Assembly (NCBI GenBank): GCA_029298735.1
Contig: JANSLP010000142.1
Location: 1-64,000 of the forward strand
Origin: Ophiostoma sp. CBS 140.51
Lineage: Eukaryota; Ascomycota; Sordariomycetes; Ophiostomatales; Ophiostomataceae
Reading direction: 5' to 3'
DNA: 64,000 nucleotides
The first letter of the stretch is position 1. Each line of letters starts with the position of its first letter. Position numbers and translations under genes: made by a program. The notes beneath the pieces were generated by a model, which saw only the letters and a program-made list of their open reading frames with translations, made no database searches and was not told the DNA's origin. Below, piece by piece: positions 1 through 12,299 of this stretch.

Positions 1-834
1 TTAAACAAAGTTGCTTTCTTTATATGAAGATTTAAGCCCAAAAATCGGCATGAATACTTTCTTCTAACATACCCGAAATAAGTATCCCGGGAGTGACTAC
101 AAAATTCATATTTCAATTTCAAAAGAAAAAAGATAGCTCTGTAGTAACAGACTGGAAGAGCGGTAAGCGAGAGGACAAAAACGAGAGCTACTTGTGAAGC
201 TCCAAAGATAAGATCGTTTCGCGCCTTCCTCAAACAGGGGTCAACCATCACCCGTAGCCTTGTTCGACCCGCTTTTATTCGATCAAAACTTGGCACGGAC
301 CAGGTGGGGGAGCTGCCCAAAGTGCAGCACCAAGATGCACTGAGGGACGGCCTGAACACGCTAGAAAATGAATTAGGGTCTGGTTACGGCGGCTGTTACC
401 TCATAAGGGGCAGGCACGACCAAGGGAGACCAGGCCACTTTGGTACTTTCCCGCCTCTTCGCTTTTGACACCACCCTCTTCTTTCTGATCTCCCTCCCAC
501 CTACCACACCACCACACCACACCGTCCTCTCTTTCTTTCTTTTAGATAGCACACGTGCGAGAGAGCCAAACAACCAGTCGACGAGTCCCGACCAGTCCGA
601 CAACGCGTGCCCAAAACAAACACGTTCGTTTTACCCGTGGCCAAAACGACGAAAGGCACGCAAAGAGAACAGGCAAGCTTCTCCACGAACCGCCTTTGTA
701 CGACCATGTTTGCTCTACGGTAATTCCGACTGCGGAGGAACAGGGACTCTGGACGATAAGAAAAGAGGACGAACCATTAAGGAGGAAGAAAAGGACACGA
801 ACACATACGATAGGATAGACTTGGGCGATACACG
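1..834. other. Intergenic region upstream of the membrane-protein gene
   Basis: I see no convincing coding sequence here. Open frames in both strands are short and of unnatural composition. The stretch at about 440-560 is pyrimidine-rich, as is common in fungal promoters or 5' leaders, and probably belongs to the gene starting at 835. Confidence 0.5.
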
Positions 835-3705
835 ATGCCCGAGTTCTTTTCTTTTACGCCCGGCGCCGAGAACAACCCGCGGCTGCGCGGCGCTGAAACG
901 ACACCGCTGCTGGTCGGCCGGTTTCGGGCAGTTGTGCCTGCGTCTGAAGCTGCGGCCGCACCGCCACCACTACTGCCACCAGTCGTCCCGTCACCCAAAA
1001 GACAGCGCTCGCAGCCTCAACGACCAGCCTATCTTGCAAGCCGGTCCTACTGGAACGCCCCGTCTATACTGCCTTCACGGTCTCCGTCGCCGTTTTCGGC
1101 AGCCGGTGGAGGTTCTGGACGTCTCGGTCTTGGACGGCGGAACACAATAGGATACGACTCGTCGAGTGACGGCGGGTTTGGTGGCTATGGTGGACGAAGA
1201 GGATATGGCCGTGGACAACAGGCACCAGGTGTAGCCACGGGCCACGGCTTCTACAACAATACGGGCTACGGTGCTATTGCAGCCGCTGGCTATTACGATG
1301 GCATTGGCGATGACGAGGAAGAAGAAGAGGAAGAGGAGGAGGTCGAGCACTATGACGACGGGTATGATGAGGACGATGAAGATGAAGATGAGGACGACAA
1401 TATTGACGACGATTACGACGATGACGATCTCGACGCAGACTACGACCCTGGCTATGTTGACGACGAGATGGGTGGTCCCGCTACCGGACCACGCGATCTT
1501 GTGGGAGTTGCTGGCACTTCAGACCCAAGCGGTAAAGGCGTGTCTGGACGTGGCGTTGTGGACGGCACAATACGACGGGCCCGCTGGCCTCGTTGGGCTT
1601 GGCTGCCGTGGGGCAACCAGAGACGAGGCTCGGCTGCTGTTCCGGCCAGCGAAGGCAGCAACCGCCGCCGCCGCAGCAGTGCCTTGGCCCCTTCAGCGGC
1701 GCAGCGCTACCGCCTAAGCCAGCGTGTTCGCCGTCAGCAGTACCGCCAACGCCGGCGGCAGCTCCAACACCGTCTTCTTCGTCGCAAGCTCCGACGTACA
1801 GTCCGCATCTCTCGGTACTGTGGTCGCCGTGTGGGCCGTTGGGTCCGCCGGACTGTCTACCGTGCAGGACGACACCTGCGCAACCTCTGGCTGACGCCTA
1901 AGAATGCCACTGTGCGCCGTGCTGTCGACCGCTGGTGGAGCCGCTGGGCATTGCTGGTCATTGTTCCAGCCGTACTTGCTGTCGTTTGGTGTGCGCTGCC
2001 CTTTCCACAGTACCCTCTTGGTGACGAGCCAGAAGACGGCAAGCGTGGCGAACATCGAACTCCAGGCCACGGTGAGGCCCGTGTACGTATCCATTTTTGG
2101 TTCTTCTTGCTGGCCTACTACGGGCCTTACAACATCACTGCCCTCATCTGGATCACCAAGGTGTTCAATCTCTACAGCCTCAACTGGTGGCCATCCTCTC
2201 TGGGTTTTCCTCTCAGTGTTTCGCTGCTTGCGGCCTTCTCGCTCGCAGCCCCCGCTGTTCTCTTCACGAGCGTACCGGCTGCCGAGTTCTTGGCTAGCCA
2301 CAACACCGCCTGGGTGACATGGACGTTTGCTGTCATGGCCATGCCTGTGGCCGCCGCGCTTGTACTCCTCCTGATTCACGAGCGGCACCGTACAATTCGA
2401 CACGCTTTATCGGACACGCAACGTATCTTTACTTCGGCGCGATGGGCAGGGGAACCGGACACACTCCCCCGGAGGTGGCGTGAGCAGCAGCAGCAGAAGC
2501 TGGACTACCAACGGAATTCTACTGTTGCGGCAGGTGCTGGTGCTTCTGCACCCAACAGCCGCTTTGGCGTGGGAATCTTTGGACGGCGAGCCCGGGCAGA
2601 GAGTGCTCTGACAAGAGCCGCTCTCCTCGACCAGCATGCCGAACTGACTCTTAGCATTGAACAGCGGCGGCAGGACCTGGAGACAACGGCTCTTCTTGGT
2701 GGAAGTGCGAGTGCAAGGATGTCGCCTGTCAAGCAATCCCGCGCTTCTAAACATGGTGCTGGTATTCCACGGCCATCTCCGTCAGCATTGCCTACTCTAC
2801 CACCGTTTGCCGAGATTGATCCACGCTCTGCTACTGCCGCAGCTGCCTCCTCTCGCCGCGGTGGGACATGGCTCCCCGCCAGCTTTGTGCGTTTCCTGTG
2901 GCTTATGAGTGCCCTGTTCACGTCACTGCTTGTCTACGAGCTCGGCGAGGCCTCGGCCTCCTTATTCCTGGCCGCCCTGCCCCAGATGCAGCATGCCACC
3001 GTCTATACCGTTGCCTACGTCTACGGCTGGATCGTTACTGTCTTTTTGCTCGATGCCCTCACAGGGTGGATTTTGGGTGGACGCCAGGGCGAGCGTGTCG
3101 GCAGTTACCCCCTTGGTTGGGTCTTTAAGCTCTACTTTATGCTTACCTACCAGACCTACGTCCGTGCTCTCTACGTCCGTCTGCGCTCGCCCTCCCAGTT
3201 CGTTTTACTGCAGGTCCTGTCGTCTACCACCTTGATCGTCATCAGCCCTATCCTCATGTGCCAGTATACCCATCGTTTGCTCGTCGCCCTCGGCCTTAAT
3301 GCGCAGACCTATGGCGCCTTTCAAAAGGTCTGTGTGCGCAACATCTTTGTGCGCTTTGTCGCCGAGAATGCAAGTATGCTCGCCTTCTTGGGCAGCCTCT
3401 TTGTCCTCCATTTTGGCCCCAACCGTGACGTCTACCCCTACTTTGCCTTTGATGGCGGCCTGGACGGCGGACCGGGTTACACTTTCTCCTTCACCCTCTA
3501 TGCCTCGAGCATCACCTGGGCCTGCGAATTGGTCGCTGCCTTTGTCGTGTCGGGTCTGATCCGCTACTTTTACGGCCTCAGCGTCGTGGGCGAGGGAAAG
3601 ATGGACTTGGCTGTCTGGCCTGAGCTGCTCCCCACCAGTGTTGCTGTGTCGGTGCATGTCTTGCAGAACATGCTGTTTTCGATTATCCGTCTGCAGTTTT
3701 GGTGA
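835..3705 (+). CDS. Large polytopic membrane protein with acidic and basic N-terminal blocks
   Basis: This is a 956-residue open frame without introns, starting at an ATG and ending in TGA. I do not recognise the family. Residues 1-150 are rich in Ser, Pro, Gly and Tyr. Residues about 159-212 are almost purely Asp/Glu, followed by a strongly basic Arg-rich segment at about 246-370. Hydrophobic segments follow at about 371-391, 420-442, 457-480 and 490-514. After a soluble loop (about 515-685) there are five or six more between about 690 and 956. The architecture suggests a cytosolic charged N-terminus on an integral membrane protein, with an unknown function and compartment. The C-terminal half has ordinary codon use and natural membrane-protein composition, so I regard it as a real gene. 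The 5' end could hide an upstream exon. Confidence 0.8.
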   Translation: MPEFFSFTPGAENNPRLRGAETTPLLVGRFRAVVPASEAAAAPPPLLPPVVPSPKRQRSQPQRPAYLASRSYWNAPSILPSRSPSPFSAAGGGSGRLGLGRRNTIGYDSSSDGGFGGYGGRRGYGRGQQAPGVATGHGFYNNTGYGAIAAAGYYDGIGDDEEEEEEEEEVEHYDDGYDEDDEDEDEDDNIDDDYDDDDLDADYDPGYVDDEMGGPATGPRDLVGVAGTSDPSGKGVSGRGVVDGTIRRARWPRWAWLPWGNQRRGSAAVPASEGSNRRRRSSALAPSAAQRYRLSQRVRRQQYRQRRRQLQHRLLRRKLRRTVRISRYCGRRVGRWVRRTVYRAGRHLRNLWLTPKNATVRRAVDRWWSRWALLVIVPAVLAVVWCALPFPQYPLGDEPEDGKRGEHRTPGHGEARVRIHFWFFLLAYYGPYNITALIWITKVFNLYSLNWWPSSLGFPLSVSLLAAFSLAAPAVLFTSVPAAEFLASHNTAWVTWTFAVMAMPVAAALVLLLIHERHRTIRHALSDTQRIFTSARWAGEPDTLPRRWREQQQQKLDYQRNSTVAAGAGASAPNSRFGVGIFGRRARAESALTRAALLDQHAELTLSIEQRRQDLETTALLGGSASARMSPVKQSRASKHGAGIPRPSPSALPTLPPFAEIDPRSATAAAASSRRGGTWLPASFVRFLWLMSALFTSLLVYELGEASASLFLAALPQMQHATVYTVAYVYGWIVTVFLLDALTGWILGGRQGERVGSYPLGWVFKLYFMLTYQTYVRALYVRLRSPSQFVLLQVLSSTTLIVISPILMCQYTHRLLVALGLNAQTYGAFQKVCVRNIFVRFVAENASMLAFLGSLFVLHFGPNRDVYPYFAFDGGLDGGPGYTFSFTLYASSITWACELVAAFVVSGLIRYFYGLSVVGEGKMDLAVWPELLPTSVAVSVHVLQNMLFSIIRLQFW

Positions 3706-4477
3706 TTTTCTCTCTACTCTCACCACTCTTACACCCCCCCCCCATGTTTTTGTTTTCCCTCCAACAACGGTGACCATCTCAACATGTCTACCGACCCTCA
3801 TGCTGTGCATATACCCCTCTGTTACACTCCTCTCGTTTTAATTTTGGTCTATTTTGCACATATCCTCACGCCTCTTATTGCCTTTGCTTTCATGTTGTTT
3901 TGCCTCATTTCCTCAACGATACCCCCAGTCTATCTTGTATTTATTGCATACTCAGATGTATATACCACAACCTCTTAATATGGATATCCACTGCACATTC
4001 TTAGCAAACCATCTCGTTGCCTGTTACCAGAGTTCTCGGCCGTGATGCTCTTGTGAATTGGTATGTTGTATGTTGATGCCCAAGTTGTGTATTTATGTCC
4101 ATGTTTCACGACAAGACGGACCAGACGACACCTCGCAAATGTAAGAATTGCAGACATTTTCGATTATGTGCTCTTCCGACGGATGTAAGTTGTGATAAAA
4201 AATGTATGCTTGCCCCGGCAGGCAATCCAAGACTTCTGCCTGATTTCACAATATCACATATACGAAGTGTCTAGATATATCGGCTACCCGATGTTCTCCG
4301 CATTTTGCTGTTACTGCGTGAAGTGATATCGAGACACGTCCATTGTTTCACTGACAACAAATAAACAAACAAGTTCTGTAAGCGATTACACCCCGCATGC
4401 AAGCAATATTGTGCTTGTACAACGCGATGTATGAAGATGGTGTGTATGGGTCAACTGGACATATCACAATCACTCCG

Positions 4478-4513
4478 CAGATATCACCGCAGACATCACC
4501 GCAGCTATCAATC
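4478..4513. repeat. Three copies of a 12-bp tandem unit
   Basis: The units are cagatatcaccg, cagacatcaccg and a diverged cagctatcaatc, placed head to tail. No gene is nearby. It looks like a small minisatellite. Confidence 0.6.
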
Positions 4514-7500
4514 CGAGGCTGAGCGAGGTGGAGATAAAAATGTACGGAAGTGCATGAACAAGAAGCTCACCGGCCGTAGCTGATGGATGCACGGTTTATG
4601 CAGTTGGATGCGCCTGGATGCAGGTGAACTGCTTGGTCGTCACTTGTTGTCGCCTCACTCTGGACTGCTCTCCTCACGTCTTGATGCCCAAAGAAAGAAA
4701 ACGGTGATAGGTTCTGGTAGAGCCTACGTCTAGATTTTGTCGGAATCTTGGGCCGATAACGAGTTGCAACAAGGAGCAAAAGAGCGAAGGAAGAAGGCTG
4801 CTGCGGCAGAAGCTGCAACAAGGCTGCAACAGGACGAAAAGAGGTGCACCAGCCGCATCGCGAGCCGCTGCCCAGGCCTCGCCTCAAGAGTGCAAAAGTG
4901 AGGAGGTAAGACATTGTTATTTGTCTAATAAACTTACCTGCCGAAGGAAAACAAAAATAATTACACACAGTTGCCGAATATGTTCATCACTTGTGCCCGC
5001 GGCGGTGCACATAATGTGCATCAAAGTACATCTTATCAGCATCTTCACTTACAAACGCATCTTTGATACTGTCATAAATGACAAGGCCCGCGGAAGATGT
5101 TCCAAAGCTGGCTAACAGGTCTTGCAGCTTGGCCTGCTTCTGGCCTGGGCCTGGCCCGATCGTAAGCCGCAGCCTGGGTTCTGTCTTGGACGGGAAGGGG
5201 AACATATGTTCCGGAATTTTAAGCCGAACTAGAAGGGAAACAAAAACAAGCAGCCGACGAGCGATGCAGGTCAGATTCGGGGCGGGGCTCGTTGCCGGTT
5301 GCCAGCACAGGGCCACACACCCCACCGTATGTTGCAGTGCATGTAGCCAGGTAGGCTGGATGCGAGAAGGCTGGAAGGCTGGAAAGGCTGGGCAGACAGC
5401 GAGCTTCCTGATGCATTCGGCCGTTTCATGCAAAATAAAAAACCACCATGTTAGGTGGTAGGGCATAGGTCGTGCATTGCAGGCCAGCTCCTCAAATCCT
5501 CGAATACCGACACGGTCATATTTGCTTGTTAAACAACCGACGACGGAGATCTCGAACGAGCTAGTGGAGGGATGTGCTGTCTCTGTTAGTATCTCCCGTC
5601 TTATCCCCCGATATGTTTCAATCCCTCGATATCTGTCGAACATTCATGAACCATTCTCCCCGGTGGTGCCGGTCTTTGTTTGTAAAACATAAAACATATA
5701 TTGCAAGGTCGGAGATTTCTCACTGGTATTGACACAGGGAACAAGTGTAGCCAATGCACACCCAAGGCAGTTGTCAAACAAACAGGTTATGTTGTGAAAC
5801 AATAAGAAATGCAGCCTGTAAATGGAAACTGCAGTTGATACCGGAGAAACAGAAGAGTGTGCCACACAAATGAGTGATAGGTGGACAAGACCATACATCG
5901 CACCCGATAAGTGAGAAATGCGATAAGTGATGTATTTTATGATTGTGTTTTGTGGCATCTGAATGGCGGGGTGTGAATGTCTTGCTTGAAACAGATTTAT
6001 TGATTTCAAAAAATCCCGGGAGCAGTTCACGCCATGGAAGTTGACATTGAGAGCACGAAGCACACCAATTCTGCTCGTGTTGGCAACTCGCACACCACAA
6101 ATGCCATGGCAGGCGTTTCTGTGTTCTGACTGGCTGACGTTGAGTAACGAAATGGCGTGAGTGCCCGGTCAGGACAACGCCCCGGCTGTACGTAAGTGAC
6201 GTCCAATTTGTACAATGCAATATTCCATTCACAGCAGGGAAATTCGTACTCGAGGTTGCTGCTCAATACGGGGAAGCTTCCGCCCGTAGAGGGTGTTGTG
6301 GGAGGGGGCTCGTGGGAAGCTATTAAGGCAAGCAAGGTCGTGGCACAGAGACCAGCAATACTAGTGTTCCCAACAGTTTCTGAGTTACAAGTCCAACATT
6401 GCCTCACAAACAAAAAGCTGTGCAAGAAACACCCTGTGCCTGTATCTGTTCAGCCCAAACAATGAGTGGGTTATGGGTGGGGGCCGGATGTGGTGGGGTT
6501 GTGGTCTGGGCCTGGTCGAATCGGGCACGGCAGGAATCGAAGAGAAAGAGACGGTGAAAGCGAAGGAGAAGGTGATAATGATGTGATCAACAATCCCAGG
6601 AAGTATCTTCTGGCACCAGACTCCGTTGGAATAGGTACATCGTCTTGAGCCAACGTTTTTAGCTGCATCGGTAGGGCGGGTGACCAACGCCATTCAGGTA
6701 CAGAGCAGGGCGACGATGGTGGAGGCTAGGCAACGTCTTGGGTTGAAACATGCTTGTACAAAGTCTAGTGTGTATGTTAGTTTTGAGCCGACTTTTATAT
6801 GCATTTGCAAAACAAGATAAGCCAAGGCAAGCAACACACAAAGGACAGACAAAATACTTACATACCTCAGCTCACTTTGGTTTTCTTTTCTTTTCTTTTC
6901 TGGTCACAGCTGCTGGTTTGTGCCCAGAAACAGCCGGCCGGAAGACAGAGCAAAGTACAAGGCGCGGGGCATAATTCTTCCCAAAGATATTGAAGTCTGG
7001 AAGGCGAAGATGGTGCACATGTCCGCCGCACTTTTGCCTGCAGAAAACTTGTGGAGGGGTGAGATGGAGACGGTGTGGCTCCAAGGCGGCGGCGGTGGGT
7101 TCTTAAGACGGTCGGGTTATGGTGTAAGACGATTTCCCCTTTGTGCCTCCATTTTTTTTTCGATATGATTTTTCTCGATATGATGTGTTGTCTTTCTTAC
7201 TTGCCTGTTTCTCTTCCTCGTCGACTTTGTTCTGCTGTGTTTCGAACCGGCCGCTTATTCCTTGTAGATGTAGAAATAAGAGGCTGCTGGCTATCCAATG
7301 CTGCACGTTTCTGGCCGGCGGTTTTCCATACAAATACAAATGGACGCGTCGTTGGTTAAGACTTGTATTTTGTTTGTATTTCGTAGTACTGGTAATGGAA
7401 GCCTGGACATGTCAGCAACATGCGTCCCTGTGGCTGGATGCGTGAGTATTTGCATGTCGGCAGTCAACACGAGTGAATCCTGGGGCAACAAGAGTTGCGT

Positions 7501-9129
7501 GAAAAAGTGATGAGTCAACCGCGGCCGTGCAGAAAAGCATCGCACAGAATCGAAAGGAAGACAAAAAAACGTTTTCTTCCTCTGGTGTGGGCGGAGCGCG
7601 GGCCGCAAAAGACGGCGTTTGGTGTTTAGCAGGGGCTCATGTTTAGAGGCAAAAGAACCGCTGTCCGTTGGGCAATTGGGAGGAATCGAAAGCAAGGATG
7701 CAAAATGAATGCCGAAGCTTGAAAATGCGCGAATTGGTGACAGAAACTTTGGGAAGCTTCAGATGCAAAAAGACAGGGAGCAAGGAAAATAGGAAAGGGC
7801 AGCCTCACCGCTCTGTTGCCCATCTCACTTTCCTGTTTGGTGTATTTTTACGAGGGTCGTTGTTGTCGCAAATGGAGGCGTGTAAATTGCTCGTCTGGGA
7901 AGGAGTGATGGTGGGCTGTCCACATAAAAAAAGTAGGGAAAAAAAGCCATCTTCAACAGCAGCCCAATGTGCACCAATTGCATGCCTAGGCACCACAACG
8001 CCGAGGACTCGTTTCGCTTTGCACCCGCGGACGCTTGTCCGAAAAAGAGACAGCGAGAGAAAGACCGCTCCACTTTGCTGTTGCCGGTGGGCACTAGCTC
8101 CTGTCGCGATCAAAGACGAGACAAGAGACGAAAGGAACAGGCACGGCGTGCGATAATACAGGAAGGAGCGAGGGGGTCGAGGCAGGCAAGAACAGCAATC
8201 GGCGAGCTAGGATTGAGAAGAGGAAGGCGCAAACGTGCAAAGCAAGCTGGAATATCAAATATCATAGCAATAAAAGAATTTGCAGAAAGAGCAAACGATG
8301 AGGCGCAACATCGAGAGGAAAGAGCCAGCGGCGCACCTTTTGTTATGCGGCCGTGGGGTGGACAGGCCAAAAACGCGGCCTTGCAGCCATCCTCCCACCC
8401 CTTTCGAAGCCATCCCACTTCGTGATATCTCCAGCGTCGTTTTTCGGCTTCATCCACACCACCCTTTCCGCGCAGCGCCGACTTTCTTCCTTTGATTATC
8501 ATCTTGTTTGTTGTTGTTTTCCTGTTCTCAGCCGCCACGACTGGCTGTATTTCTTCATTTCCTTCATTGAGTGACTACGGTGCTCGCCGGCCAGGCTGCG
8601 TTATCCATGTCATCCTTCTCCCACAACGGCGGCAGCCTTCTTATCCGCGGAATGCTGTTCCCAGTGTCTCCATTGGGCGTTGATTTCCAATCTCCGTGAG
8701 GCCTTGTTTCGAGATCCTTATCCATCCTTGCCCTCTCGGCGCCTTCTCCACGGCCCCTCTCTTTCGCTTTGCCCAATTGCCATTGCATCCAGCCTCAAGT
8801 CGATTCTCCCGCATCAAGACATCACGCTCGAGCCTCTTCCACCGCCGATGCCTGGTGTACGATGTACACAGTAATATCGTCTCGCGTTGTGTTTTTACCC
8901 TACGACGTACGCACAAACACATCGAATGCGCCATGATCCGAATACATACATCCAAAAGCGCATTGCATCCAGCCCGTTTACCGCTCATGGTTGAGATGGT
9001 GTGAAGTGCCACGGCTTCGCTGCGTCGCTGGGCTGTTTGTTGCCCGCCATGTCTGATTTTCTAGGCCGTCTTCTCTTAGGTTCCGTTTCAGCAGCTCTTT
9101 TATTTGGGTCTCTTGTTCCACCTCTTTAT

Positions 9130-9632
9130 TAATTTATGTCTTTTTTTATCTTTTTATCCTATTATCTTATTTTTTTGTCCCTAGCCGCAATTTTTTCTTC
9201 CTTAGCCTTCACGTTTTTTCTTACACGCTCCCCTTTTGACGACACACCCCTCCATTACAGCCTAGCTTTGCTCCCGCCAACAATTTTTTCTCTCTCGTCC
9301 CTCCCCATCCGCTTCCCTTACAAAGATTGCAACCTCGTCAACTACCACCGTCTGTGCCACCACCATTCACCTAATTCTGCACAATAATATAGAGGAGTGT
9401 TTTTTTCTTCTTCTCTTCCCTGCACCCCTCCGCGCACTGCAACTCTCGCGTTCATCCTCTCACACACTTTTCCTCCCCTTTCCCTCTCTCGACTTCACCC
9501 CTCCTCCTTCCTGATACCGCCCTTTCGAATCTCGTCCCCTTTCCTTTTTCTTTCCCGCCTTCCCCTCTTCTCGACGCCTCTTCTTTCTCTTTTCTCTTCT
9601 TCTTTCCCCTTTTCTCTTTTCTCTTTCCCATC
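9130..9632 (+). promoter_or_regulatory. Pyrimidine-rich promoter/leader of the APRT gene
   Basis: About 500 bases are dominated by C and T runs on the plus strand, ending directly at the APRT start codon. Long CT tracts just upstream of the start are typical of strongly expressed housekeeping genes in filamentous fungi. No clear TATA box was identified. Confidence 0.5.
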
Positions 9633-10468
9633 ATGACCTCGCAGGTCCCTCAGTCTGTCCAGAGTCAGGAAACAAGTCCAGACGCCTCTAGACCCACTGC
9701 CACCACCGCTTCTTCCGTTGCCCAAGATGCCTCGGGAGGACAGTCCACCACCGCCGCCGCCGCCGCCGCCGAACTCGCCAGTACAAAGATAGGCCTTTAC
9801 GATGCTCTCCGGCGCTTCGTCGACTTCCCGATCAAGGGCATCGTCTTCATCGACATCATGCCGATCTTCCGCGACCCGGCCGCCCACGCCAGCCTCCTCC
9901 GTGCGCTTGAGCTCCAGGCGCTGCACTTCCCGGCCCCGGCTGCCACCCCCAGCACCCCTTGGGTGGACGTTGTTGTCGGCCTTGACGCCCGCGGCTTCCT
10001 GTTCGGCCCTGGCCTGGCCCTGCGTCTCGGCGCGGGCTTCGCGCCGGTGCGCAAGCAGGGCAAGTTACCGGGCCCGTGCGTGACGGCCAGCTACGAGAAG
10101 GAGTACGGCGCGGACTACTTCCAGATCCAGGAGGATGCCATTAAGCCGGGCCAGAAGGTCCTGATTGTCGATGACATCATTGCGACGGGTATGTTCAATT
10201 GCGCAAAGATTTGCTGTGCTCTCTTTATTTTCTTGCGATTATTTCATCCGAGCTTCAATCACATGTTTTTTGTGGGCCTTTTGCTCTTTGTGAACTCCGC
10301 TAACACCCGACTTTTCTAGGCGGATCGGCTGCTGCTGCTGGCGAACTTGTCCGGAAGCTTGGTGGCGACCTCGTCGGCTACATGTTTATTCTGGAGATCT
10401 CCTTCCTCAAGGGCCGTGAGAAGCTCGGCGACGTGCCTGTCATTACCCTCCTCGAGGAGGCGGAGTAG
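9633..10468 (+). CDS. APT1: Adenine phosphoribosyltransferase, two exons
   Basis: The enzyme converts adenine and PRPP to AMP in cytosolic purine salvage. Exon 1 is 9633-10188 and exon 2 is 10320-10468, giving 234 residues. The 131-bp intron begins GTATGT, contains a GCTAAC branch-like site and ends CTAG. It splits a Gly codon inside the PRPP-binding motif VLIVDDIIATGG, which is only complete after splicing. Further family signatures are YDALRRFVDFPIKGIVFIDI near the N-terminus, VVGLDARGFLFGP, and a C-terminal MFILEISFLKGREKLG. The first about 50 residues are a Ser/Thr/Ala extension that includes a polyalanine run encoded by GCC repeats and is longer than in yeast Apt1. Without splicing the frame runs into the intron and stops at 10319. 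The nearest genes are far away. Confidence 0.95.
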
Positions 10469-12299
10469 AGCGCACTCTCCAACATTTACGACATCCCTCG
10501 AACTCTCCAACTCTCGACTTTCTCTCCTCCGTCCGAATCGTTCTGTCCCGTTTTCGCGAATTGTTTCCCAGAAAAACAAAAGACTACAAAAACACAGCAA
10601 AATCTTCTACACTTCAGCCGCGCTCCGCCGAGTGATTTCATTTTATTAGACGACACCGATACTCCGGGGTCCGGGCGCAAAAACAAACCAATAGACTCAA
10701 CAAAAGCAACTTCTTTTTACTCGACGTTTTACGACGAACAATACAACCTGCATTAATACGGCCAGTTCCATGTGCCGCATTCCCCGAGGACGGCAAATAA
10801 CGGCTGCAAGGAGGATCTTGTTCCGAAACACTGCACCTGCCGTGCCGTGCCCTGGGTGCCCGAACGACCTTTGATCTTCAACAAGAAGAGGCGGCTCTGG
10901 GGGCTGCTGGAACACTACTAGGCTTCTGGGTTGGCAATTGTCTTTTTCTCTGCTTTATGCTACCTCTTGCATCTGTATTTATTCCTGGTATTTCATGTGT
11001 TTATTTGTGGGGGTTTCTGCTATTTTACGTTTTCACTGCCTTGTTTCCTTCATCGCATTTCCTTCTCCTCACAGGCCCGGCCACATTTTCTCCACATGCA
11101 TGCATTTTATGCTGTGTTTGGCGGGCATTAATTATCTAGATAGAGCTCCAACACCATGCTTATTTGGTTGTTTTCTCTTTATCGTGCAGTTTATTCTGCA
11201 CTACTCGCACGATGTTCTCTTGATTTCTCTTGTTGCCTCTCGTCTGCTGTCAGTCACCTGCTGTGCCACCGCGATGTTGTACCACCAACCTGCCAACTAC
11301 TAAACGTCAACCGCCGACCCCCCAACTCCCAATCCCTGCTACACGTGTCTGCCAGGAATGGGCCAGGGTGTTTTTGTGTTTGTGCTTTTGTGCCCCCGTG
11401 GGATCCCGAGGACTGCCATTTCCGTCGTTCCGTGTTTTTGTGCTGGGGTTCTGTCGTACCCAACATCGACCGGAGGAACTGGTGGCACGACAGCTCCGAT
11501 GTGTACAAAGTGCGATGATGGCTCCTTCAACCCCGCGGACATAAGCTCTATGTAGACGCAGTGAAACCGGCGTGTCAGTCAGCAATGTGCAGGTTGAATA
11601 CACGTTCCCCAGGTTTGGGTTGTCGTAAACACGATGACGAATATCATTGGGCACTCTTTAATATTAACGGCCGTTTCAAAACACAAAGAAACCACATTTG
11701 TTCAACGCCAGCATTTACAATGACGAATCCATAATCTCATGGTCGATGTGCCTTCTTCAAGGTTTGTACAAGAGAAGGATTCAGTTGTTGACGTTCCAGC
11801 TATTTCACCTTTCTTAGAGCCCATGCACAAATACAATATCTGCAGGCGACACTAATACTGCTGGGGATTTCAAAATAAAGCAATAAAATAGATAGGCACA
11901 TAAAGTACATAAAGTACATAAAAAAAGCCTGGATGAAAAAAAAATCTGTGAAATCCGAGCACAATTGGTTCCTATGCCACACACCACAATATGGTCTTAA
12001 AATTTTAAAAGGTTATCTGGTAAGAAGCTCGACCATTATGGCAGGCGTACCCCAAGTGAGCTCTCACCTTGGCTTTCGCAGCTGCCACAAATGCGGCCAA
12101 AAATGCGGGGGAAACAGAAGTGGAAAGAGCGAGATCTACGCCTTCCCCCATACAACCAAGAATGTCGTAGGGTGCTTTGGTCCTGCTTTTCCGGGGTAAT
12201 TAATATGGGGTTCACTTCAATTCGTCCGAAACTGATGAGGCTCTTTCTCCTTAGACAACACACAATCAACACCACGTCTACCCAGGTACAACCAATACA
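10469..12299. other. Intergenic region between APRT and the cluster regulator
   Basis: No supported gene was found. The plus strand at 10930-11300 is T-rich with short hydrophobic open frames that lack family features. Near 11897 there are short repeats of tacataaag. The last few hundred bases are probably the promoter of the Zn2Cys6 regulator. Confidence 0.5.

Larger units (their letters stand above)
3706..9632. other. 5.9 kb gene-free interval before the APRT gene
   Basis: No open frame here shows a recognisable domain or a persuasive exon chain. The longest, on the minus strand at 4987-5643, is low in recognisable features. The interval holds a C homopolymer at about 3733-3743, a small 12-bp tandem repeat at 4478-4513, and from about 9130 to 9632 a strongly C+T-rich tract that runs into the APRT start. 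The last is likely the APRT promoter and 5' leader. The rest may be untranslated or simply spacer DNA. Confidence 0.5.

Noticed and set aside
12226..12260. CTGATGAG near 12232 as a possible hammerhead
   Set aside because: No GAAA element and no flanking stems follow.
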